Source: Paraburkholderia phenoliruptrix
Lineage (GTDB): Bacteria > Pseudomonadota > Gammaproteobacteria > Burkholderiales > Burkholderiaceae
DNA length: 64,000 bases
NCBI RefSeq assembly: GCF_019511605.1
Contig: NZ_JAEUAV010000016.1
Location: 90,306-154,305, forward strand
Direction: 5' to 3'
Positions within the stretch are counted from its first letter, which is position 1. Each line of letters begins with the position of its first letter. A model generated the notes under the pieces. The model saw only the letters and a list, made by a program, of their open reading frames with translations. It did not search any database and was not told the DNA's origin. Positions 53,535 to 61,050 of this stretch are shown here, piece after piece. A program made the translations under genes and the position numbers.

Positions 53535-53817
53535 GCGCGGCCGCCGTGCAGCGCATCTTCGCTTCAGAGTTTTTAAGGCGGCGCCAAGGCTTTTATCGAC
53601 GGCAATCGGTAGGCTGCGGGGAATTGGGCGATGGGTGGCCGTAGCCGCGAGCCGTGCGTTTTTTCACGGGGTTGGCAGCATAGGCAGCGTTGGCGGCGTT
53701 CATGGTGCCGGCGCCGGATTGCGCGACAGGTGAAAGAGTGAAGCGATGTGGGGAACAGGGCCCGCCGGAAAGAGGCCCGCGCGCATCGCAGGCGATGCGT
53801 CACACGAAGGAGGTGAC
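53535..53817 (+). other. gap within the amidohydrolase cluster
   Basis: A 283-bp gap before the HD gene, with TTTTTAAGG near 53567 and TTTTATCG near 53591 as the only AT-rich patches. It may contain an internal promoter. It ends in the strongest ribosome binding site of the window, AAGGAGGTGA. Confidence 0.4.
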
Positions 53818-54459
53818 ATGAAGCAGACCATTGCAGGCATCGCCATGCCCGACAGCGCGATGGCACGCGGCGCGACCGAGCGCATTCGCGCGACGGAGTC
53901 CGCGCTGATGTTCCAGCACGCGCGGCGCTCGTTTCTGTTCGGCGCGTTGACGGGCTATCGCGAGAACCTGGTGTTCGACCTGGAGCTGCTGTACGTGGGG
54001 GCGATGTTCCACAACGTGGGCTTGAGTGCAGCGCATCGGCTTTCGGCACGCCGCTACGAGGTGGACAGCGCGAACGAGGCACGCGAGTTCATGCGCGAGC
54101 ACGAGGCAGCGGCAAGCGCGATCGACGAAGTCTGGCTGGCTATCGCGTTGCATACGACGCCGGGCATTCCCGAGCATCTGACGCCGCTCGCGGCGTTGCT
54201 TGCCGCAGGCGTGCAGATGGACGTTCGCGGCGCGCGCTACGACGAATTCGCCGCGCAGCAGCGCGACGAGATCGTCGAGGCCTGCCCGCGTGAAGCGGGC
54301 TTCAAGAAGCGGCTGCTCGAGGACTACGCCCGTGGCATGGAGCAGCGTCCGGACACGACGTTCGGCACCGTCAATGCCGACGTGCTGGACCGCTGGGACC
54401 CGAACTACCGGCGGATGAATTTTTGCGGGCTGGTGCTCGGTTCGGAATGGCCGAACTGA
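53818..54459 (+). CDS. HD-domain protein with HN in place of HD
   Basis: A 213-residue protein of the cyanamide-hydratase-like HD family. His34 in FQHARRS, the metal motif region MFHNVGL (His65-Asn66), His94 in MREHEAA, His at ALHTTPGIPEH, and the terminal pattern follow this family closely. The aspartate of the HD pair, a metal ligand, is replaced by asparagine. The rest of the ligand set looks present, so activity may be altered or metal binding weakened rather than lost. Unusually strong ribosome binding site (AAGGAGGTGAC-ATG). XapX follows 25 bp later. Confidence 0.82.
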   Translation: MKQTIAGIAMPDSAMARGATERIRATESALMFQHARRSFLFGALTGYRENLVFDLELLYVGAMFHNVGLSAAHRLSARRYEVDSANEAREFMREHEAAASAIDEVWLAIALHTTPGIPEHLTPLAALLAAGVQMDVRGARYDEFAAQQRDEIVEACPREAGFKKRLLEDYARGMEQRPDTTFGTVNADVLDRWDPNYRRMNFCGLVLGSEWPN

Positions 54460-54484
54460 GCCTCGCCCCGATAAGGAGATTGGC

Positions 54485-54736
54485 ATGGGTTACATCGTTT
54501 CACTGGGCGTCGGCTTCGGCGTCGGACTGCTCTACTGGCTGCTGAAGGTGCAGTCGCCGGCGCCGCCGCTGATCGCGCTCGCCGGTCTGCTCGGCATGGT
54601 GCTGGGCGAACACGCGATACCGGCCGTGAAGGGGCAGCTCTTCACGCAGAACGCGACGGTCCAGAGCGCTGTGTCTTCTCCGGCCGACGCCAAAAAACCG
54701 GCGCCTGCAGCTAGCGCCGCGAAAGAGGGCGGTTGA
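54485..54736 (+). CDS. XapX-domain small membrane protein
   Basis: An 83-residue protein with two hydrophobic helices (about 3-22 and 28-47: YIVSLGVGFGVGLLYWLL, PPLIALAGLLGMVLGEH), the XapX/DUF1427 pattern. A soluble Ala/Ser/Lys-rich C-terminal tail follows. XapX proteins are of unknown function. AAGGAGA precedes ATG 54485, 25 bp after the HD gene, so the two are very likely co-translated. Confidence 0.88.
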   Translation: MGYIVSLGVGFGVGLLYWLLKVQSPAPPLIALAGLLGMVLGEHAIPAVKGQLFTQNATVQSAVSSPADAKKPAPAASAAKEGG

Positions 54737-54754
54737 ACCGGCGTGCGCAGCCGG

Positions 54755-54845
54755 CTCGTTCATGCGGCTCGTTCATGTGGCCATTCATGTGGCCATTCAT
54801 GTGGCTTGCAGGCGGCCCACATGGCGGCCCACATGTGGCTGCGCC
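54755..54845. repeat. CATGTGGC short repeats
   Basis: GTTCATGYGGC, CATTCATGTGGC and GGCCCACATGGC units recur about seven times, in direct and inverted orientation, between the XapX and VOC genes. They could fold into short hairpins in the transcript. Confidence 0.6.
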
Positions 54846-54895
54846 GCTCATCTATCCACTTCATCGCACAACCATTCTTTCCACACCATCAGGTC

Positions 54896-55852
54896 ATGCA
54901 TATGTTCCATCCGGTTTCTGCTTTCCGTCCTGTTGCGGCCCTGTCTGCCGCGCTGCTGATCGGCCTCGCGCCGTTCACCTCTGCTTTCGCCGATGCCGGC
55001 CCGCCGGAAGTCGCTAGCGCGAAGACCGCGCTTGCCGCGCGCCATGCGGACGTGTCGGTCGGCCCGCAATACGACACCACGCACGTCTACGTGGCTTCGG
55101 CCGATCTCGACGCATTCGTCAACAGCTTTGTCGCGACGTTCGGCGGCAAGGCTTCGCCGCGTGCCGTCTTCACCGTGACGCCGACGCCTAGCCGCACCGC
55201 TTCGCAATATGTGCAGACGCCGGTGGGCATGCTCTCGGTGTTCGGCTTCGAAACGCCGGTGCCGTACCCGTTCGGCAACGAGCGCACCGGCTACCTGGTC
55301 AGCAACATCGACGACGCGCTCAAGGCCGCGCGCGCGGCGGGCGCGGACGTGCTGGTCGACAGCTTCGACGATCCGATCGGCAAGGACGCGATCATCCAGT
55401 GGCCGGGCGGTCTCACAATGCAGCTCTACTGGCACACCAAGGCGCCGAACTACGCGCCGCTGCAAAGCGTGCCGGATAACCGCGTGTACGTGTCGCGCTA
55501 CGAGGCGGACAACTTCGTGCGCCGCTGGCTGCACTTCTCGCATGGCAAGGTGGTGTCGGACAATCCGCGCGCCGATGCGGGCGTGATTGGCCGTAAAGGC
55601 GAGACCATCCGCGAGATCCGGCTGACTTCGGGCTTTGGCCGCATGGTCGTGTTCGTCACCGACGGCAAGCTGCCGTTCCCATTCGGCCGCGAAACCACCG
55701 GCTATGCCGTCGACGATGTCGCGCAAACGCTGCAGCGTGCGCAAGCGGCCGGCGCCAAGGTGCTGTACGCGCCGTATGCGACGGCCTCCGGCAAGACCGC
55801 AGTGCTCGAATTCCCGGGTGGATACATCGCCGAAGTGCACGATGGCCGCTAA
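54896..55852 (+). CDS. exported VOC-fold (glyoxalase-like) protein
   Basis: A 318-residue protein with a signal peptide (cleavage near AFA-DA, residue 30) and two VOC modules (about 50-175 and 190-315). Each has the beta-alpha-beta-beta-beta pattern: THVYVASADLDAFVNSFVATFGGK, GYLVSNIDDALKAARAAGADVLVD, then NRVYVSRYEADNFVRRWLHF and GYAVDDVAQTLQRAQAAGAKVLY. VOC proteins are metal enzymes or binding proteins for small molecules; most are cytoplasmic, so export is noteworthy. ATG 54896 is used, 54902 possible. Its end overlaps the barrel gene by 11 bp. Confidence 0.85.
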   Translation: MHMFHPVSAFRPVAALSAALLIGLAPFTSAFADAGPPEVASAKTALAARHADVSVGPQYDTTHVYVASADLDAFVNSFVATFGGKASPRAVFTVTPTPSRTASQYVQTPVGMLSVFGFETPVPYPFGNERTGYLVSNIDDALKAARAAGADVLVDSFDDPIGKDAIIQWPGGLTMQLYWHTKAPNYAPLQSVPDNRVYVSRYEADNFVRRWLHFSHGKVVSDNPRADAGVIGRKGETIREIRLTSGFGRMVVFVTDGKLPFPFGRETTGYAVDDVAQTLQRAQAAGAKVLYAPYATASGKTAVLEFPGGYIAEVHDGR

Positions 55853-57413
55853 AGCGAGCACGATCAAGGCGCTCTTCGCGGCAGCCACGCGCGCGCCGCG
55901 CGCCGCAGCAAGTGTGCGGTCCCGGCGGCCTGCAAGGGCCACGTCGCGCGCCGCATGGCGCACATGGCTCGTGCGCGGCAGCGTGAGCGCCGGCCTCACC
56001 GCGGGGCTCGGTGCAGCGCTTCCGGTCATGGCCGCGGACACCGCGCTCGGCAGCGCCGACGACACCGCGGCCGTGAGCGCTCCCGCATCGGCCGCCTCTT
56101 GCGCGCGTCCCACGGTGATGTTCAACCGCTGGCAGGAAAACTGGGCGGCGCTTGCCAATCCATGTGTGCCGAAGCGTCCGTTCGACTCGCTCAAGTACAT
56201 CCCGCTGTTCGGCAATCCCGACGCGTATGTGTCGCTCGGCGTCGTGCTGCGCGAGCGCCTGGAAATGAACGACGCGCCGCTCTTCGGTCTCGGCGCAGCA
56301 CATGACGATACCTATCTGTTGCAGCGCCTCGAAGTGCACGCCGACGTGCGGCTCGGCCCGCACGTGCAGTTCTTCACGCAATTCGAAGATGCGCGTCCGT
56401 TCGGCAAGGACCTCGTCTCGCCAGTCGACAGGAATCCGCTCGACTTGCGCCAGGCGTTTGTCGCCGTGGTCGAGCCACTCGGGCCGGGCGTCGTCAAGTT
56501 CCGCATTGGCCGCCAGGAGATGGCGTTCGACCTGCAGCGTTTCATTTCCGTGCGCGACGGCCCGAACGTGCGCCAGGCGTTCGACGCGATCTGGGCCGAC
56601 TACGAGACCGGTCCGTGGCGCTGGATCGCCTATGCAACGCAGCCGGTCCAGTACCGCTACAACAGCGATTTCGACGATGTGTCGAACCGGCACCTCACGT
56701 TCAGCGGCGTGCGCGTGGAGCGCAAGGGCGTCGGCCCCGGCGACGTGTCCGCGTATTACTCGCGCTACAACCGCAGCAACGCGCGCTTTCTCGACGCGGC
56801 CGGCGACGAGCACCGCGACGTGTTCGACGCGCGCTATGCCGGCACGCTCGGTCACGCCGACTGGGACGTCGAGGCGATGTACCAGTCGGGGCACGTGGGC
56901 GCGAAGACAATCGGCGCATGGGCCGTGGGATCGCTCGCAGGCTATACCTTCGCGAGCGCGCCCTGGACGCCGCGCGTCGGTATCCAGGTGGACGCCGCCT
57001 CGGGCGACAGCCATCCGGGCGACGGGCGTGTCGGCACTTTCAACCCGCTGTTTCCGAACGGCTACTACTTCGCGCTCGCCGGCTACACCGGCTACACGAA
57101 CCTGATCCACGTGAAGCCCACGCTGATCGTCAAGCCCACCAGCAAGCTCTCGCTGCTCGCGGGCGTCGGCCTGCAATGGCGCGAGACGACGGCCGACGCG
57201 GTCTATCAGCAGGGCTCGGCGGTCGTGCCGGGCACGGCGGGACGCGGCGGACGCTGGACAGGGTTCTATACACAACTGCGTGCCGATTGGGCGGTCACTG
57301 CCAATCTCGCCGCGGCGCTCGAGGCCGTGCACTTCCAGGTCGGCCCGTCGCTGCGCGAACTCGGCGCACGCAATGCGGACTATGTCGGCGCGGAACTGAA
57401 GTTCGGCTGGTAG
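55842..57413 (+). CDS. alginate-export-family outer membrane barrel
   Basis: A 523-residue protein. After a basic N-terminal extension and a hydrophobic stretch with likely cleavage near VMAADT (about residue 64), the rest is a beta barrel of amphipathic strands (YVSLGVVLRERLEMN, VQFFTQFEDAR, VKFRIGRQEMAFD, WRWIAYATQPV) ending in the outer-membrane signal YVGAELKFGW with a terminal aromatic. The family includes AlgE-like exporters and specific porins. Translation overlaps the VOC gene by 11 bp, a tight link between an exported enzyme and its outer-membrane channel. Twin-arginine-like RR pairs occur in the long leader but I cannot confirm Tat use. Confidence 0.85.
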   Translation: MAAKASTIKALFAAATRAPRAAASVRSRRPARATSRAAWRTWLVRGSVSAGLTAGLGAALPVMAADTALGSADDTAAVSAPASAASCARPTVMFNRWQENWAALANPCVPKRPFDSLKYIPLFGNPDAYVSLGVVLRERLEMNDAPLFGLGAAHDDTYLLQRLEVHADVRLGPHVQFFTQFEDARPFGKDLVSPVDRNPLDLRQAFVAVVEPLGPGVVKFRIGRQEMAFDLQRFISVRDGPNVRQAFDAIWADYETGPWRWIAYATQPVQYRYNSDFDDVSNRHLTFSGVRVERKGVGPGDVSAYYSRYNRSNARFLDAAGDEHRDVFDARYAGTLGHADWDVEAMYQSGHVGAKTIGAWAVGSLAGYTFASAPWTPRVGIQVDAASGDSHPGDGRVGTFNPLFPNGYYFALAGYTGYTNLIHVKPTLIVKPTSKLSLLAGVGLQWRETTADAVYQQGSAVVPGTAGRGGRWTGFYTQLRADWAVTANLAAALEAVHFQVGPSLRELGARNADYVGAELKFGW

Positions 57414-57426
57414 CGGGGATTAGCCG

Positions 57427-57515
57427 GGCGACACCCAGGCAACAGCCAGGCAACACCCAGGCAATAGCCAGGCAAGAAGCAGTCAGCAAGCAGTCAGCAA
57501 GCAGGCAACACCAGG
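57427..57515. repeat. CCAGGCAACA / AGCAAGCAGTC short tandem repeats
   Basis: Four copies of a 10-11 bp CAACASCCAGG-type unit run into three AGCAAGCAGTC-like units between the barrel gene and the FAD oxidoreductase gene. No gene is present. Confidence 0.65.
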
Positions 57516-57584
57516 CGGAAAGCGGCCCATGTCGATCGGGGCGGGCAACACATAAGCCGTCATGAATACAGGAGGGTCATCGTA

Positions 57585-59312
57585 ATGAGCACTTCGAGCG
57601 TGTCGCCCGACACATCGCAACCGTCCGAGCTGGAGTTTCCGTATTCGTCGCTTGAATACCGGCGTCATCAGATGTTCCCGCGTCTGTCGGCGGCGGAGAT
57701 TCAAAGCGTGCGGCGTTTCGCGCGGCCGATGAACTTCCGCGCCGGCGAGCTCATCTTCAAGACCGGCGAAGTCGCGCTTGGCCTCTTCGTGCTGTTGCAT
57801 GGGCGCGTGCGGATTTTCTCGCGCGACAGCTTCGGCCGCTCGACGCTCGTCACCGAGCACGACGACGGGCACTTCATGGCGGAGATGGCGCAACTGTCGG
57901 GCAAGCCGGCGTTGATCGACGGGCTCGCGCTCACCGACGTGGAAACGCTCGTGATCGAGCCCGAGCGCCTGCGCGCGCTGATCGTCGCCGACGCTCAACT
58001 CGGCGAGCACATCATGCGCGCGCTGATCCTGCGGCGGCTGGGGCTGATCGAGCAGGGGCTCGGGCCGATCATCGTGGGCAACGGCGACGACGCGCGGCTC
58101 GTCGGTTTGCAAGGCTTCCTGCGCCGCAATGCGTATCCCGCCACTGTGATCGACGCGCGCTCCGACCCGGAAGCCGTCGCGCTGCTCGGCGGCATGACCA
58201 CCGGTCCCGCCGATTTTCCGCTGGTGTTCTGCCCCAACGGTCATGTGCTGCGCGCACCGGACGAAGCGCAACTGGCGTCGTGCCTCGGGCTCGTGCCGAC
58301 CTTCGAACAGTCGCATCGGTACGACGTCGCGATTGTCGGCGCGGGGCCGGCGGGGCTCGCCGCCTCGGTGTATGCGGCGACCGAAGGGCTTTCCGTCGCC
58401 GTGTTCGATCAGCGTGCGCCGGGTGGCCAGGCGGGCGCGAGCTCGCGCATCGAGAACTATCTGGGCTTTCCGACCGGCATCTCGGGCCAGGCGCTGGCCG
58501 CGCGAGCGTTCCAGCAGGCGCTCAAGTTCGGCGCGCATCTCGCGATTCCGGGCAAGGTCACCGAGGTGCGCCGTCATGACGACATGTTCACGCTCAAGCT
58601 CGTCGACGGTCAGCGCATCACCGCGCGCACGGTGGTGGTGGCAAGCGGTGCGGCGTATCGCAAGCCGACGGTGCCCGGCTTCGAGCGCTACGAGGGGCGC
58701 GGCACCTACTACTGGGCGTCGACGATCGAAGCGAAGCTCGTCAAGGGGCAGGACATCGTGTTGATCGGCGGCGGCAATTCGGCTGGGCAGGCGGTAGTTT
58801 TTCTCGCCAACTTCGCGCGCAGCATCCGCCTTCTGATTCGCGGTCGCGATCTGAACGCGAGCATGTCGAAGTATCTGATCGACCGGATCGGCTCGCTGCC
58901 CAATGTGTCGCTGTGCACGGGCTGCACGCTGAGCGCGCTCGAAGGCGACGAAGCGGGCCTCACGCAGGTGCACGTGCGTCACCTGCAAAGCGGCGAGGAC
59001 GAAGTAGTGGCCACGCGGCATCTGTTTCTCTTTATCGGCGCCGATCCGAAGACCGATTGGCTAGCGGCAAGCGGCGTGGAGCTCGACAATCGCGGCTTTG
59101 TCGTGACGGGCGCGGCAAGAAGCGGACAGGACGTGGCCGCGGCCGGCGTGCGCTATCCGCTCGAAACGAGTGTGCCTGGCATGTTCGCGGTCGGCGACGT
59201 GCGCTCCGACTCGGCCAAACGCGTGGCCGCGGCGGTGGGCGACGGCGCGGCGGTCGTCGCGCAGATTCATGCGTATTTGAGCCAGTCGACCACGGTGGCG
59301 GCCAACTCTTGA
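57585..59312 (+). CDS. cNMP-binding FAD oxidoreductase, thioredoxin-reductase-like without the redox cysteines
   Basis: A 575-residue fusion. Residues about 30-150 form a CRP-like cyclic-nucleotide-binding domain (FRAGELIFKTGEVALGLFVLLHGRVRIF), and 245-570 a thioredoxin-reductase fold: FAD motif IVGAGPAG near 250-256, NAD motif IGGGNSAGQ near 394-402, and the final FAVGDVR. The CATC redox motif of thioredoxin reductase is replaced by WAST (377-380), so it cannot pass electrons through a disulfide there and should be an oxidase, ferredoxin-reductase-like or other flavin enzyme. Its stop overlaps the next frame by one base. Confidence 0.9.
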   Translation: MSTSSVSPDTSQPSELEFPYSSLEYRRHQMFPRLSAAEIQSVRRFARPMNFRAGELIFKTGEVALGLFVLLHGRVRIFSRDSFGRSTLVTEHDDGHFMAEMAQLSGKPALIDGLALTDVETLVIEPERLRALIVADAQLGEHIMRALILRRLGLIEQGLGPIIVGNGDDARLVGLQGFLRRNAYPATVIDARSDPEAVALLGGMTTGPADFPLVFCPNGHVLRAPDEAQLASCLGLVPTFEQSHRYDVAIVGAGPAGLAASVYAATEGLSVAVFDQRAPGGQAGASSRIENYLGFPTGISGQALAARAFQQALKFGAHLAIPGKVTEVRRHDDMFTLKLVDGQRITARTVVVASGAAYRKPTVPGFERYEGRGTYYWASTIEAKLVKGQDIVLIGGGNSAGQAVVFLANFARSIRLLIRGRDLNASMSKYLIDRIGSLPNVSLCTGCTLSALEGDEAGLTQVHVRHLQSGEDEVVATRHLFLFIGADPKTDWLAASGVELDNRGFVVTGAARSGQDVAAAGVRYPLETSVPGMFAVGDVRSDSAKRVAAAVGDGAAVVAQIHAYLSQSTTVAANS

Positions 59313-59323
59313 TGGAGCGGAAG

Positions 59324-60313
59324 ATGAAATCGTTTCGACGCGGTTCGACTCTGCATGCGGCCGCGCGTTGCATGCTGATGCTCGGCGCGGTCATGAGCAT
59401 GTTGAGCAGTGCGGCATTCGCGGCCGCGCCGCAAATGAAGTATCAGGGACCGGGCTTTTACCGGCTCATGCTCGGCAAGTTCGAAGTGACGGCGCTGCTT
59501 GACGGCACGCATCCGTTTCCGATCGACACGGTGGTCGAGGACGTGTCCAGGGACGAGATCGCGCGGGACCTCGCGCGCGATTTTCTGAGTGCACCGGTGC
59601 AAGGCTCGATCAACGCGTTTCTGATCAACACCGGCACAAAGCTGATCCTGATCGATAGCGGAGCAGGCGTGCTATATGGCGACTGCTGCGGCAAGCTGCT
59701 CGCGAATTTGCGCGCGGCCGGCTATCGGCCCGAGCAGATCGACGAGGTGTTGCTCACGCATCTGCACAAGGATCATGTGGGCGGCATCGTCGCGAACGGC
59801 GCGCCGGCGTTTCCAAATGCGATCTTGCGCGCAAGCCGGTCCGAAGCCGACTACTGGCTCGATCCGGCCAACAGATCGAAAGCGCCGGACTTTCTCGGCA
59901 CCTTCTTCGACGCCGCACGTGCGAGCATCGCGCCGTATGCAGCCGCGGGCCGCTTCAAACCGTTCGATGGCGACGTGGAGCTCGACGCGGGCATCCGTGC
60001 ACTCGCGCTGCCTGGGCACACGCCGGGCCACACCGGCTATCTGGTGGAAAGCGGTGGGCAGCATCTGCTCGTGTGGGGCGACATCGTGCATGTCGCTGCG
60101 ATCCAGTTGCAGAACCCGACAGCGTCGGTCGAATACGATAGCGACGCCGCCGCTGCGCAAGCTTCGCGGCGCCGCGCGCTCGAACTCGCCGCCGACCAGC
60201 GCTACCTGATCGGCGCCGCGCACATCGCGTTCCCCGGCCTTGGGCACATCCGCAAAAACGGTGCGGCTTACGACTGGGTGCCGGTCAACTACGAGGCCGC
60301 GCCCGGCCCATGA
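59324..60313 (+). CDS. exported metallo-beta-lactamase-fold hydrolase
   Basis: A 329-residue MBL-fold protein with a signal peptide (cleavage near AFA-AA, residue 33). The metal motif is THLHKDHVGG, with further ligands in LPGHTPGHT, WGDIVH and the late GAAHIAFPGLGHI. The style (AFLINTG, IDSGAG) is that of the lactonase/quorum-quenching-like and broad MBL group. ATG 59324 has GGAG six bases before it; an earlier in-frame ATG at 59312 overlaps the preceding stop as TGATG. Co-transcribed with the FAD enzyme. Confidence 0.9.
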   Translation: MKSFRRGSTLHAAARCMLMLGAVMSMLSSAAFAAAPQMKYQGPGFYRLMLGKFEVTALLDGTHPFPIDTVVEDVSRDEIARDLARDFLSAPVQGSINAFLINTGTKLILIDSGAGVLYGDCCGKLLANLRAAGYRPEQIDEVLLTHLHKDHVGGIVANGAPAFPNAILRASRSEADYWLDPANRSKAPDFLGTFFDAARASIAPYAAAGRFKPFDGDVELDAGIRALALPGHTPGHTGYLVESGGQHLLVWGDIVHVAAIQLQNPTASVEYDSDAAAAQASRRRALELAADQRYLIGAAHIAFPGLGHIRKNGAAYDWVPVNYEAAPGP

Positions 60314-60385
60314 CGCAGCGTTGCGCGGCGAGCAGCCCCGCATGCTAGCGCACGGCCGCGTGGCCAACTTTCGAGGAGAATCGCG

Positions 60386-60937
60386 ATGCAGATCGAACCC
60401 CGCGCCCGGCCCCGCACGCATGCAGCGAGGAACGAAGCGGGCGGGCGCCATGAACGATGCCGGGCGACCCGTGGCAAAGAGGAAAGCGGGCAGATTCATG
60501 AGCATGACCATGAGCGTGAGCCTCGGCACGAAAGCAGCCGCGCGTTAGTGTGGAATCACGTGATCGAGCGGCTCGTGGCCGGCTATCGTTACGACATCGA
60601 GGCGAGGGCATATCGCGCCGTGCCGCTTACGCGCGAGGCCGCCAGCGGTCCGTCGCGGCACCGCCAGGTCGAAGTGATCGAGCGTCTGTCGGACACCTCG
60701 ATTGCGGTGCTCTGGCAGGACGCCACGCTGTGCCGCTATGCGGACCAGGTGTGGATCAGTTGCCGCGCGCGACTGAAGGGCCGCTGCGCATTGAGCGGCG
60801 CGACTATCCGCCGGAACGATCCGATCTACAAGCCGCGCGTGCGCAGCGCGGTGCCGGTCAATGCCGCTGCGATGATTCTGGCCTCGGTGGTCGACGTCGA
60901 GCATCCGCTCGCTCAATACAAAAATTTTGAACGATAG
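60386..60937 (+). CDS. DUF3331 protein
   Basis: A 183-residue cytoplasmic protein. The first 50 residues are charged and His/Arg-rich, probably disordered. The DUF3331 domain (about 55-180) has VEVIERLSDTSIAVLWQDATLCRY and GRCALSGATIRRNDPIYKPR, with Cys residues spaced like a small zinc site, and ends ILASVVDVEHPL. The family is nearly confined to Burkholderiaceae and has no known function. AGGAGAA precedes ATG 60386, 72 bp after the MBL gene. Confidence 0.87.
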   Translation: MQIEPRARPRTHAARNEAGGRHERCRATRGKEESGQIHEHDHEREPRHESSRALVWNHVIERLVAGYRYDIEARAYRAVPLTREAASGPSRHRQVEVIERLSDTSIAVLWQDATLCRYADQVWISCRARLKGRCALSGATIRRNDPIYKPRVRSAVPVNAAAMILASVVDVEHPLAQYKNFER

Positions 60938-60971
60938 GTTCAGTTTTTTCCGCGCATGCGTAATTGCGGTT

Positions 60972-61015
60972 AGTCTAGACTTCGGGGACTCATTGCCGGG
61001 CCGCTATTGCCCGGC
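60972..61015 (+). other. palindrome and hairpin before the second STAND regulator
   Basis: AGTCTAGACT (60972-60981) is a perfect 10-bp palindrome. GCCGGGC (60995-61001) and GCCCGGC (61009-61015) form a seven-pair hairpin with a seven-base loop, 36 bp before the regulator ATG. They may act in its autoregulation. Confidence 0.4.
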
Positions 61016-61050
61016 TGCATCGTCATCCCACGTGTTCTGGATACCGCCTC

